Below are positions 32,585 through 40,550 of a stretch of DNA of 64,000 bases, in pieces. The notes beneath the pieces are model-generated. The model did no database searches. It saw only the letters and a list, made by a program, of their open reading frames with translations, and was not told where the DNA came from. Position numbers and translations under genes: made by a program. This DNA is from Bryobacterales bacterium (GTDB lineage Bacteria; Acidobacteriota; Terriglobia; Bryobacterales; Bryobacteraceae), in NCBI GenBank assembly GCA_016721425.1, contig JADKID010000011.1, positions 62,001 to 126,000 of the forward strand, given 5' to 3'. How positions within the stretch are numbered: the stretch's first letter is position 1; every line of letters starts with the position of its first letter.

Positions 32585-34042
32585 CTAATTCACCTTCTTG
32601 ATCTGCTCGGCCCGCTCCAGCACTTCCTCGATCGTCCCCTGCATGTAGAACGCCTGCTCGGGGATGTCGTCGTACTTGCCTTCCACCAGCTCGCGGAAGC
32701 CCTTGATGGTGTCTTCCAGCTTCACGTACTTGCCCTTGAAGCCGGTGAACTGCTCCGCCACGTGGAACGGCTGCGAGAAGAACTTCTGAATCTTGCGGGC
32801 GCGCGAGACCGAGAGCTTGTCTTCTTCCGACAACTCGTCCATGCCCAGAATCGCGATGATGTCCTGCAAGTCCTTGTAGCGCTGCAACACACCCTTCACG
32901 CGCTGCGCCGTGTTGTAGTGATCGGCCCCGACCACGAGCGGGTCGAGGATTCGCGATGTCGAAGTGAGAGGATCAACGGCCGGATAAATGCCCAGCGCCG
33001 CGATGTCGCGTGAAAGCTGCGTGGTGGCGTCCAGGTGCGCAAAGGTTGTCGCCGGCGCCGGATCCGTGTAGTCGTCGGCCGGCACGTAGATCGCCTGCAC
33101 CGACGTGATGGAGCCCTTCTTCGTCGAAGTGATCCGCTCCTGCAACTCGCCCATTTCCGTCGCCAGGTTCGGCTGATAGCCCACGGCTGAGGGCATGCGG
33201 CCCAGCAGCGCCGAAACCTCGGAACCTGCCTGTGTGAAGCGGAAAATGTTGTCGATGAAGAGCAGTACGTCCTGGCCCTCTTCGTCGCGGAAATACTCGG
33301 CCACCGTCAGGCCCGTCAGGCCGACGCGCAGACGGGCTCCGGGCGGCTCGGTCATCTGGCCGTAAATCAATGCCACCTTGGACTTCGTCCAGTCCGTCGG
33401 ATCCAGCACGCCCGATTCCTGCATCTCCAGCCACAGATCGTTGCCCTCGCGCGTCCGCTCGCCCACGCCGGCAAACACCGAAACGCCGCCGTGCTTCATG
33501 GCGATGTTGTTGATCAACTCCATGATCACAACCGTCTTGCCCACACCGGCGCCGCCAAACAGGCCGATCTTACCGCCGCGCAGATACGGCTCCAACAGAT
33601 CGATCACCTTGATGCCCGTCTCGAACATCTGCAGGCCGCTCGATTGCTCGTCAAAGCCCGGCGCCTCGCGATGGATGGGGAACCGCTTCTCCGTGTTCAC
33701 CGGACCCTGCTGGTCCACCGGCTCGCCCAGCACGTTGAGGATCCGCCCCAACGTCTGCTTGCCCACCGGCACCGTGATCGGCGCGCCCGTCGAGATGCAC
33801 TTCATTCCGCGCACCAGGCCATCGGTCGGCTGGAGCGCCACGCAGCGCACCCGCCCTTCGCCGATGTGCTGCATCACTTCCACCATGATGTTGATCGGCT
33901 CCGGCCCTTCAAAGCCTTCGCTCACAATCCGCACCGCCGTGTAAATGACCGGAACCTGGCCGTCCGGGAACTGGATGTCGACGGCCGGGCCGGACACCTG
34001 AATCACTTTTCCGAGTACTTCCGTTTGCGCTGCAGTGGACAT
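32585..34042 (-). CDS. atpD: ATP synthase F1 subunit beta
   Basis: Catalytic subunit. The ATG giving MSTAAQTEVLGKVIQVSGPAV is chosen over an upstream in-frame start, yielding 485 residues, the family length. Walker A is GLFGGAGVGKTVVIMELINN, the catalytic Glu lies in GVGERTREGNDLWLEM, Walker B in DVLLFIDNIFRFTQAGSEVSALLGR, and the DELSEEDK (DELSEED-type) loop that couples to gamma is intact. It sits between atpG and atpC with short gaps. Confidence 0.98.
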   Translation of the reverse strand: MSTAAQTEVLGKVIQVSGPAVDIQFPDGQVPVIYTAVRIVSEGFEGPEPINIMVEVMQHIGEGRVRCVALQPTDGLVRGMKCISTGAPITVPVGKQTLGRILNVLGEPVDQQGPVNTEKRFPIHREAPGFDEQSSGLQMFETGIKVIDLLEPYLRGGKIGLFGGAGVGKTVVIMELINNIAMKHGGVSVFAGVGERTREGNDLWLEMQESGVLDPTDWTKSKVALIYGQMTEPPGARLRVGLTGLTVAEYFRDEEGQDVLLFIDNIFRFTQAGSEVSALLGRMPSAVGYQPNLATEMGELQERITSTKKGSITSVQAIYVPADDYTDPAPATTFAHLDATTQLSRDIAALGIYPAVDPLTSTSRILDPLVVGADHYNTAQRVKGVLQRYKDLQDIIAILGMDELSEEDKLSVSRARKIQKFFSQPFHVAEQFTGFKGKYVKLEDTIKGFRELVEGKYDDIPEQAFYMQGTIEEVLERAEQIKKVN

Positions 34043-34052
34043 GATGAATTTC

Positions 34053-34916
34053 CTATTGAAGGGCGCTTGCGCCGCTGACAACTTCGATAATTTCCCGCGT
34101 AATGCTCGCCTGCCGCACACGGTTCATGTACAGAGTGAGCTTGTTGATCACTTCGTTGGCGTTCGTTGAGGCCGCGTCCATCGCTGTCATCCGCGCCGCG
34201 TGTTCCGCCGCCGACGATTCCAGGAAAGACTCGAGCACCTGCTGCAAAACATAGCTGGGCAGCATTCGCCCCAGCATCGCCGCCGCCGGCTGTTCAAAGA
34301 TGTAATCCCGCGCCGGCGCGCCGTCCGCGGCCACCGCAATCGGCAGGATCTTCTTCACCGTCAGGTTCTGCGTCAGAACGCTCTTAAACTCGTTGTAAAT
34401 CAGATAGACCGAGTCCACTTCGCCGTTGGTGAAGCGCTCGATCATCTTTTTCGCCAGCGGTTGCGCGTGCACCAGGCCGGCGTTCTGCGAAATACCCGTC
34501 ACCTCGCCGCTGGTCGCGACGTTGCGCCGCATGAAGAAATCCCGGCCCTTCCGGCCGTACAACTCGATCTCCACCTGCTGGCCCGCATGTTCGATCAGAA
34601 ACTGCTGCGCCGCCTTGATCAGGCTGGCGTTGAACGCGCCGGCCAACCCGCGGTCAGACGTCACCAGGATCAACTGGATCTTCTGCTCCGCCCGCTGCGC
34701 CAGCAACGGATGCTCGCCCGCCCGCTCGTCGCCCGCCGCCGCCGCTGCCACGTTTTGCAGCATCTCGGCCGCCATGCGCGAGTACGGACGCGAGTTGATC
34801 ACCCGCTCCTGCGCGCGCCGCAGTCTCGCCGTGGCCACCATCTTCATGGCCTTGGTGATCTGCTGCGTGTTCTTGACCGAGCGGATTCTCCGCCGGATGT
34901 CAATCAGACTGGGCAT
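34053..34916 (-). CDS. atpG: ATP synthase F1 subunit gamma
   Basis: Central rotor shaft. The N-terminal coiled-coil helix reads LIDIRRRIRSVKNTQQITKAMKMVATARLRRAQ and the C-terminal one AARMTAMDAASTNANEVINKLTLYMNRVRQASITREI, both highly conserved. The Rossmann-like middle has LILVTSDRGLAGAFNASLIK. Length 287 is normal. It is ten bases upstream of atpD's start. Confidence 0.97.
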   Translation of the reverse strand: MPSLIDIRRRIRSVKNTQQITKAMKMVATARLRRAQERVINSRPYSRMAAEMLQNVAAAAAGDERAGEHPLLAQRAEQKIQLILVTSDRGLAGAFNASLIKAAQQFLIEHAGQQVEIELYGRKGRDFFMRRNVATSGEVTGISQNAGLVHAQPLAKKMIERFTNGEVDSVYLIYNEFKSVLTQNLTVKKILPIAVAADGAPARDYIFEQPAAAMLGRMLPSYVLQQVLESFLESSAAEHAARMTAMDAASTNANEVINKLTLYMNRVRQASITREIIEVVSGASALQ

Positions 34917-34935
34917 GGAATTCCTCCCTCTGCCC

Positions 34936-36465
34936 TTACTTCGCGGCCTTCAGGGCCGCCACAAAGCGCTGCTTGCAGTCCTTCAGCATCGCGTCGATCT
35001 GCGCCTTGATGGCGTCGTCGAGCGCAGCCTTCTCGCGGATCGTCGTCAACAGATCCGCATGGCCATTCTCGGCAAAACGATACAGCTCGGCCTCAAACGG
35101 CAGGCACTGCTCCACTTCCAGATCGTCCAGCCAGCCGTTCGTGCCGGCATAGATGATCAGGATCTGCTTTTCCACCGGCAGCGGCTGATACTGCCCCTGC
35201 TTGAGGATCTCCGTCAGACGCCGCCCGCGGCTCAACTGCGCCTGCGAGGCCTTGTCCAGATCCGAGCCAAACTGCGCAAACGCCGCCAGCGCCCGGTACT
35301 GCGCCAGATCCAGGCGCAACGAGCCGGCCACCTGCTTCATCGCCTTCGTCTGCGCGTTGCCGCCCACGCGGCTTACCGAAATACCCACGTCCACGGCCGG
35401 ACGGAAGTTCGAGTTGAACATGTCCGATTGCAGGAAGATCTGCCCGTCCGTGATCGAAATCACGTTCGTCGGAATGTAGGCCGATACGTCGCCCGCCTGC
35501 GTCTCGATAAACGGCAGCGCCGTCAGCGACCCGCCGCCCAGCTTCGCGCTCAGCTTCGCCGCGCGCTCCAGCAACCGCGAGTGCAGATAGAACACGTCGC
35601 CCGGAAACGCCTCGCGGCCCGGCGGACGCCGCAGCAGCAGCGAGATCTCGCGATACGCCGCCGCGTGCTTGGAAAGATCGTCATACACCAGCAGCGCATG
35701 ACCCGCGTTATCGCGGAAAAACTCACCCATCGCGCAGCCGGAGTAAGGAGCAATGTACTGCAACGCCGCCGATTCCGACGCCGTCGCCGCCACGATGATC
35801 GTGTAGTCCATCGCGCCGTATTCGGTCAGCGTGCGCACCACCTGCGCCACCGTCGAGCGCTTCTGCCCGATCGCGACGTAAATACAGGTGACGCCCTTGC
35901 CCTTTTGATTGATGATCGTGTCGATCGCGATGGCCGTCTTGCCCGTCTGGCGGTCGCCAATGATCAGCTCGCGCTGCCCGCGGCCAATCGGGATCATCGC
36001 GTCAATCGCCTTCAGGCCCGTCTGCAACGGCTCTTTCACCGGGCTGCGGTCGATCACGCCCGGCGCAATCCGCTCAATCGGCAGAAACTCCGTCGTGTCG
36101 ATCGGTCCCTTGCCGTCGATCGGCTGGCCCAGCGCGTTCACAACGCGCCCAATCAGAGCCTTGCCCACCGGCACCGACATGATGCGGCCAGTCCGGCGCA
36201 CTTCGTCGCCTTCCTTGATCGCATACGCCTCGCCCAGCAGCACGGCGCCCACTTCGTCTTCGTCCAGGTTCAGCGCAATGCCCGACACGCCGTGCGGGAA
36301 TTCGATCAGCTCGCCCGCCATCACACGGTCCAACCCGTGCACGCGCGCGATGCCGTCACCCACGGTCACCACATAGCCGGTCTCGGAGACCTGCACTGCC
36401 TTGTCAAAATTCTCGATCTCATCGCGCAGTACGCGAGCGATTTCATCGGCACGAATCTGAGCCAT
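34936..36465 (-). CDS. atpA: ATP synthase F1 subunit alpha
   Basis: Non-catalytic nucleotide-binding subunit of 509 residues. It begins IRADEIARVLRDEIENFDKAVQVSETGYVVTVGDGIARVHGL. The P-loop is IIGDRQTGKTAIAIDTIINQKG, with VYDDLSKHAAAYREISLLLRRPPGREAFPGDVFYLHSRLLERAA and TALPFIETQAGDVSAYIPTNVISITDGQIFL following. The arginine finger region (RPAVDVGISVSRVGG) is intact. It lies between atpH and atpG in the minus-strand operon. Confidence 0.98.
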   Translation of the reverse strand: MAQIRADEIARVLRDEIENFDKAVQVSETGYVVTVGDGIARVHGLDRVMAGELIEFPHGVSGIALNLDEDEVGAVLLGEAYAIKEGDEVRRTGRIMSVPVGKALIGRVVNALGQPIDGKGPIDTTEFLPIERIAPGVIDRSPVKEPLQTGLKAIDAMIPIGRGQRELIIGDRQTGKTAIAIDTIINQKGKGVTCIYVAIGQKRSTVAQVVRTLTEYGAMDYTIIVAATASESAALQYIAPYSGCAMGEFFRDNAGHALLVYDDLSKHAAAYREISLLLRRPPGREAFPGDVFYLHSRLLERAAKLSAKLGGGSLTALPFIETQAGDVSAYIPTNVISITDGQIFLQSDMFNSNFRPAVDVGISVSRVGGNAQTKAMKQVAGSLRLDLAQYRALAAFAQFGSDLDKASQAQLSRGRRLTEILKQGQYQPLPVEKQILIIYAGTNGWLDDLEVEQCLPFEAELYRFAENGHADLLTTIREKAALDDAIKAQIDAMLKDCKQRFVAALKAAK

Positions 36466-36508
36466 ACGTTATTCCGATCCCTTGCGAAAACCCTTACTCA
36501 CTGGTCGC

Positions 36509-37072
36509 TTACTCACTCGTCAGGCGGCGCCGCAGGCCTTCCAACTGGCCGCGCACCGAACCGTCATACATCGTCGAGCCCATCCGGACGGCCAACCCGC
36601 CCAGCAGTGCATCGTCCACATCGTAACCACAACGAACCTGCTTGCCCGTGATGCGCGCCAGCGCCTCTTCCAGCGACGCGCGCTGTGCGTCGGTCAACGG
36701 CTGCGCCGTCTCCACCCGCGCCCGCACAATGCCCACGCTGTCATCCAGCAACGCCTGAAAGCGCTCCCGGATCTCCTTCATGAGATCCAGCCGCCGGTGC
36801 CGCGTCACCACGTACAGAAAATTCTTCAACTGCCGGTGCATTCCCAGCAGATCGCCCAGCTTGCCCAGCACCTTCTGCTTGGCCACATTGGTCACCGCTG
36901 GTGATAGCAGCACCGTGTGCAGATCCGCTGAGCTATGCATCAGCTCCACAAACTGATCGAGTTGCGCCAGCGCCAGCTCGGCGGAAACTCCCGCTTCCGG
37001 GCCGGCTCCCGGCTTGGAGATGGCTTCCAGCAGAGCCTTGGCGTATTGATTGGCGACAGCCAGGTTAGACAT
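36509..37072 (-). CDS. atpH: ATP synthase F1 subunit delta
   Basis: Stator subunit linking the top of F1 to the b stalk. The helical N-terminal domain (LAVANQYAKALLEAI ... LDQFVELMHSSADLHTVLLSPAV) and the C-terminal VRARVETAQPLTDAQRASLEEALARITGKQVRCGYDVDDALLGGLAVRMGSTMYDGSVRGQLEGL match the OSCP/delta family. Length 187. It is nine bases downstream of the b subunit gene. Confidence 0.95.
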   Translation of the reverse strand: MSNLAVANQYAKALLEAISKPGAGPEAGVSAELALAQLDQFVELMHSSADLHTVLLSPAVTNVAKQKVLGKLGDLLGMHRQLKNFLYVVTRHRRLDLMKEIRERFQALLDDSVGIVRARVETAQPLTDAQRASLEEALARITGKQVRCGYDVDDALLGGLAVRMGSTMYDGSVRGQLEGLRRRLTSE

Positions 37073-37081
37073 CGCTTTCCT

Positions 37082-37663
37082 CTATCCCCGCGCCTCGGGC
37101 TGCGTATTCAGGTTCGCCACAAAACGGTCCACCAGCGCGCTCTGCGTGCCGGGGGTCATCCGCGCCTGCACCTTCTGCTTGGCCAGTTCCAGCGCCAGCC
37201 GCGCCGCCTCGGCCTTCAGTTCAGCCCGCGCAAACTTCGCCGCCGAGGCCACTTCCTGCTCGGCAGACTGCGCCACCCGCTGGATCGCCTGCGCCGTTTC
37301 CTGCTCCAGACGGGCCGCCTCGGCCGCCAGCTCCCCGTGCGCTTTCTCTTTCAACACGGCCACTTCGCCGCCCAGGCCGGCGATCTTTTGCTCGATGACC
37401 TTCGCCTCGGCTGCCGCCGCTTCCGCGCGCTTCGCCGCCGCATTCATGCCGTCCAGAATCGCCTGCTGCTGGCCCCGCAACGCCGGACCGCCAAACTTCA
37501 CCGCCACAAATCCCAGCGCGCCGGCCAGAATCGCGAAATTGACCCACTTGGCTGTCAGCAGCGGATCGCCGCCGCCATGCGCGCCGCCATGCCCGCCCGC
37601 TTCTGCTTCCGGATTCGCCCACAGTGCGCAGGAAATAAATAGGAGGAACGCCAGTCTCTTCAC
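37082..37663 (-). CDS. atpF: ATP synthase F0 subunit b
   Basis: Peripheral stalk. The GTG start at the upstream gene's stop (TAGTG, one shared base) gives 193 residues. An N-terminal signal-like helix (VKRLAFLLFISCALWAN) and a Gly/His-rich linker precede the membrane helix KWVNFAILAGALGFVAVKFG. A long Ala/Glu/Lys coiled coil (about residues 70-190) follows. The cleavable-looking signal before the membrane helix is common in Acidobacteriota b subunits and differs from E. coli. The one-base stop/start overlap implies tight translational coupling with b'. Confidence 0.9.
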   Translation of the reverse strand: MKRLAFLLFISCALWANPEAEAGGHGGAHGGGDPLLTAKWVNFAILAGALGFVAVKFGGPALRGQQQAILDGMNAAAKRAEAAAAEAKVIEQKIAGLGGEVAVLKEKAHGELAAEAARLEQETAQAIQRVAQSAEQEVASAAKFARAELKAEAARLALELAKQKVQARMTPGTQSALVDRFVANLNTQPEARG

Positions 37664-38145
37664 TACTGCACCCTCCCCGCCAGCACAGCGCCCGCAATCT
37701 GTTCCGCCAGCCGGTCGGCTTCCGCCGCCAGTGTCGCCTTGGCCTGCTGCACTTCTTCCGCCAGCCCGCGCTTCACCACGGCCACTTTCGCCGCCTGCTC
37801 GGACCGCGCCGCGTCCACCAACGCCGCCTGCTGCGCCGCCAGCTTCTTGCGCGCCTCTTCCTGCTCGCGGAAAATCTCCGCCCGTGCGTTGCCGAGTGCG
37901 GTTTCGTACTCCGCCATCTTCTCGTTCACGCGGGCCAAAGTGGCTTCGCTGGCCTCCACCGCGCCCTGCGTCTTCTTCCGCCGTTCTTCCAGGACCCGCT
38001 CCATCGGCTGGAACAGAACCTTCTTCAAGAACCAATGCAGGCAGATGACCAGGAAAAACGTCGGCAGGGCTCTGACTATGATGCCCTTCAGGGCTTCGAA
38101 AATCTGTTCCATGCTATCTGGTGCCGTCCGGGTTTCTTGGGACAT
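37663..38145 (-). CDS. ATP synthase F0 subunit b' (second b subunit)
   Basis: First gene of the operon. One membrane helix (IVRALPTFFLVICLHWFLKKVLFQP) is followed by a coiled coil (ERVLEERRKKTQGAVEASEATLARVNEKMAEYETALGNARAEI and onward), the b/b' pattern. Together with the next gene it would form a heterodimeric stalk as in photosynthetic bacteria. Start is uncertain: ATG at 38145 (MSQETRT) has a weak GGGA site, while ATG at 38112 (MEQIFEALK) matches relatives better. Genes for subunits a and c, which usually come just before, are absent; the next gene upstream is divergent fliD. Confidence 0.87.
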   Translation of the reverse strand: MSQETRTAPDSMEQIFEALKGIIVRALPTFFLVICLHWFLKKVLFQPMERVLEERRKKTQGAVEASEATLARVNEKMAEYETALGNARAEIFREQEEARKKLAAQQAALVDAARSEQAAKVAVVKRGLAEEVQQAKATLAAEADRLAEQIAGAVLAGRVQ

Positions 38146-38159
38146 GGTTGTCCCAAACC

Positions 38160-38217
38160 CTAAAAAGCAAGGCTATCACAAGGAGGGCCTTCTGTTCATC
38201 CTCCTACGCGTTTTTAG
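38160..38217. repeat. Nested inverted repeat between atp operon and fliD
   Basis: Outer arms CTAAAAA (38160-38166) and TTTTTAG (38211-38217) enclose a perfect inner stem AGGAGG (38181-38186) / CCTCCT (38200-38205) with a 13-base loop. It lies in the atp leader on the minus strand, just before the b' start. It could modulate atp expression or act as a weak terminator for anything entering from the fliD side. Evidence is only the symmetry. Confidence 0.4.
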
Positions 38218-38248
38218 GGGCATACTCCTAAGAAAATGAACGGCCGAC

Positions 38249-38275
38249 TCAAGAACCGCTCACGCCGGTCGATAA
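38249..38275 (+). promoter_or_regulatory. FliA (sigma-28) type promoter of fliD
   Basis: TCAAGAAC, 11 bases, GTCGATAA. The consensus for flagellar sigma-28 is TAAAGTTT-N11-GCCGATAA. The -10 element is identical to that in front of the rod-like gene near 46.7 kb. Transcription would begin about 14 bases before the fliD ATG. Confidence 0.65.
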
Positions 38276-38296
38276 GCAAATGGGGATACTCGCATC

Positions 38297-39667
38297 ATGA
38301 GTCTGACACCGCTCAGTTTTACCGGCATCAGCAACTTCTCGTCGGACTTCCAGTCCATCGTGAATCGTACCGTCGCCATCGCCTCACTGCCCGTCCAGTC
38401 ACTCCAAAACGACCAAACCAGCCTGGGTGAGAAAAGAACAGCCCTCACCAACCTCCGCGGCGCCGTCGGTAGCTTCGCCGCCAGCCTGGAGACGCTTGGC
38501 ACCCTCGGCGGCGGCGGCGCCACCTCCGTGTCTTCCTCCAGCTCCAACATCACCGCCACTCTCGGCACGGGCGCCACCCCCGGTAACTACCAAATCACCG
38601 ACATTACCTCGCTGGCCGATACCGCCATCGCCACCAGCACCGGCGGCTGGGCCACCGCCGATGCCACCCAGGTTTCCACCGGCGCAGATCATAAGGTGGA
38701 GCTCCTCATCGGCGGCGTCTCCCACGAAATCACGCTCACCCCCGAGACCGACAACCTGAACGGACTCCGCGACGCCATCAATACCCTCGGCGCCGGCGCC
38801 TCCGCCAGCCTCATCGATACCGGCGCCTCCGCCGGCGCCCAGCGCTACTTCCTTGTCCTGTCCGCTCAACAAGCCGGTCCGGCAACCCTCGAACTCCGCA
38901 CCGAGTCCGGTAACGCCGCCTCCGCCTCCATGGAGCTCACCAAACCCGGCTCCTCCGCCAGCTTCAAGGTCAACGGCCGCCTCGTCACCAGTAACGACAA
39001 CTACATCGCAGGCGTCGTCCCCGGCGTCAACCTGCGCCTCAACGCCACCTCTGCCATCGGCCAGGTCATCAACCTCAGCGTTGCCGCCAATGCCGCCCCG
39101 GTTGTCAACGCTCTCACCGGCTTCGTCAGCTCCTACAATGACTTAGCCTCCAGCCTGGATGCCCACATCGGTGAAACCGCCGGCGTGCTCAGCGGCGATT
39201 CTCTCATCTCCGGCCTCTACGGTCTTCTGCGCGAAGCCACCGGCCTCCCCGGCGCCGGTAACATCAAGTCCCTCGCCGAGCTTGGCATCACCCTCGATTC
39301 CTCCGGCATCATGTCGTTCGATTCCTCCGCCGTCAGCACCGCTGGACAGTCCCGTCTCAACGACATCTTCTCGTTCCTCGGCTCCCCCACCTCCGGCCTC
39401 GCCGCCCTCACCAGCCGCTTCACTGAAATCAGCGACCCCGCCACAGGCCAAATCCGCGCCCGCCTCACCAGCCTGGATCAGACCGATGCCCGCCTCACCG
39501 AGCAGATCAGCACTATGACCGAGCGCGTCTCCACCATGCAGACCACTCTCCTAGCCAAACTCCAGGCCGCCGATGGACTCCTCGCCCGCCTCGAAAATCA
39601 GAGGAGCATGCTCACTGCGTCCATCGATAGCCTCAATATGCTCACCAATGGAAAGAGCGAAGGTTAG
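38297..39667 (+). CDS. fliD: Flagellar filament capping protein FliD
   Basis: Cap of the growing filament that helps flagellin fold. The N-terminal FliD_N region (LSFTGISNFSSDFQSIVNRTVAIASLPVQSLQNDQTSLGEKRTALTNLRGAVGSFAASLETL) and the FliD_C part (VNALTGFVSSYNDLASSLDAHIG, GDSLISGLYGLLREATG, LAELGITLDSSGIMSFD) are clear. The C-terminal coiled coil ends MERVSTMQTTLLAKLQAADGLLARLENQRSMLTASIDSLNMLTNGK-like helices. Length 456. It is led by a FliA-type promoter and followed after six bases by a small gene, probably its chaperone. Confidence 0.92.
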   Translation: MSLTPLSFTGISNFSSDFQSIVNRTVAIASLPVQSLQNDQTSLGEKRTALTNLRGAVGSFAASLETLGTLGGGGATSVSSSSSNITATLGTGATPGNYQITDITSLADTAIATSTGGWATADATQVSTGADHKVELLIGGVSHEITLTPETDNLNGLRDAINTLGAGASASLIDTGASAGAQRYFLVLSAQQAGPATLELRTESGNAASASMELTKPGSSASFKVNGRLVTSNDNYIAGVVPGVNLRLNATSAIGQVINLSVAANAAPVVNALTGFVSSYNDLASSLDAHIGETAGVLSGDSLISGLYGLLREATGLPGAGNIKSLAELGITLDSSGIMSFDSSAVSTAGQSRLNDIFSFLGSPTSGLAALTSRFTEISDPATGQIRARLTSLDQTDARLTEQISTMTERVSTMQTTLLAKLQAADGLLARLENQRSMLTASIDSLNMLTNGKSEG

Positions 39668-39673
39668 TCCACA

Positions 39674-40003
39674 ATGCCCACCACCGATGCCGTCATCCGC
39701 GAATTGCACGAGTCCAGCCTCGCACTCCTCACCGCCCTGCGCGAACGCAGCCCCCAGTTCCTCGAATACCTCGAACGCCGCGAACACGCCCTGCTCGCCC
39801 TCAAGACACTCCCCGCAACCCTCCGTGATATGCCCCTGCTCCAGGCCGCCGTCGTCGCCGGGGAAGCTGCCGCTCTCGAGGCCAGCCATATGCGTCAGGA
39901 ATCCGTGAACGCCCTCAACCGCCTTCAGTCCCAGCGCCTCTTCTCCCGCGGCCTCTCAGCCGCCGCCGATCAGCCGTGCGCCGCGCTCGATTTGAAGGCC
40001 TGA
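39674..40003 (+). CDS. Small helical protein after fliD, possible FliT-like chaperone
   Basis: 109 residues, all predicted helix (IRELHESSLALLTALRERSPQFLEYLERREHALLALKTL), no signal peptide. Sequence identity to FliT is not apparent; the suggestion rests on position, size and helical character, since fliT or fliS commonly follow fliD. It is probably transcribed from the fliD promoter. Its 3' end overlaps the convergent TPR gene by 34 bases. Confidence 0.6.
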   Translation: MPTTDAVIRELHESSLALLTALRERSPQFLEYLERREHALLALKTLPATLRDMPLLQAAVVAGEAAALEASHMRQESVNALNRLQSQRLFSRGLSAAADQPCAALDLKA

Positions 40004-40311
40004 CGCCGCAGCACCTGTGCCAACTCCATCTGTAACATCAACATCCCCAGGTTCGTCCGCGCCTCAATGAAGCCTGCCCTCACCCCCAGCGCTCGCTTGT
40101 AACAGCGCACCGCCTCGTTCGAATTCCCCAGCGCTTCCATCACGACGCCCAGATCGTTCCAGGCGATCTCCAGCCCCGGGTCCAGTTCCACGGCCAACCG
40201 CAGCGCGCGCACTGCGTCCTCCGGCCGGTTCCGTCCCAGCGCGTCCACGCCGGCCCGGTGGTACTTCTTGGCTGTCCGACCCATCGCCGCCATCGTCTCA
40301 GGTGTGTTCAT
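39970..40311 (-). CDS. Small TPR protein
   Basis: 113 residues with about two and a half tetratricopeptide repeats: AKKYHRAGVDALGRNRPEDAVRALRLAVELDPGLEIAWNDLGVVMEALGNSNEAVRCYKRAL and following. It is soluble and has no catalytic domain, so a protein-protein adaptor is expected. It lies downstream of fliC on the same strand and convergent with the fliD operon, so a flagellar role is possible. A weak ACCGATAG element upstream resembles a FliA -10, but its -35 is poor. Confidence 0.75.
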   Translation of the reverse strand: MNTPETMAAMGRTAKKYHRAGVDALGRNRPEDAVRALRLAVELDPGLEIAWNDLGVVMEALGNSNEAVRCYKRALGVRAGFIEARTNLGMLMLQMELAQVLRRQAFKSSAAHG

Positions 40312-40349
40312 GATGCGTTTACCTTAGGCCTCTATCGGTCGAAGACCTC

Positions 40350-40398
40350 ACACACTACAGCCCCCCACCGAAAAAATCGATGGGGGGCTGAGGTGTGT
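40350..40398. repeat. Long hairpin between fliC and the TPR gene
   Basis: CAGCCCCCCA (40358-40367) and TGGGGGGCTG (40381-40390) are perfect 10-base arms around a loop containing AAAAAA. Outside them CACACA pairs with TGTGTG-type sequence after one mismatch, extending the stem to about 17 pairs. A strong transcript structure is expected on either strand, but the T run sits in the loop, so it is not a classic terminator. Confidence 0.65.
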
Positions 40399-40444
40399 TC
40401 ACTCAATTTGGCTAAGGTCGGGCCACTCCCGAGTCCCGGTGAAC

Positions 40445-40494
40445 CGGCACTTTGGGCCCACCCGGACGCCCTCGCCCGGAGGCGCAAAGTGCCG
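40445..40494. repeat. Inverted repeat downstream of fliC
   Basis: CGGCACTTTG (40445-40454) and CAAAGTGCCG (40485-40494) are perfect 10-base arms with a 30-base GC-rich spacer that can itself pair. It lies 57 bases after the fliC stop and probably shapes the fliC 3' end (transcript stability or termination), although no T run follows on the minus strand. Confidence 0.6.
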
Positions 40495-40550
40495 CTATTC
40501 CACCGGTCCGCCGTTCGTGGCCCGCCTGTTCAGCGGCCAGCACTCGCCGG

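Noticed and set aside
34426..36651. A 741-codon open frame antisense to atpA and atpG
   Set aside because: Arg/His-rich translation without domain character; both sense genes are unmistakable.
40325..40345. A FliA-like -10 (ACCGATAG) before the small TPR gene
   Set aside because: The -35 matches poorly and needs a 10-base spacer; too weak to list as a promoter.
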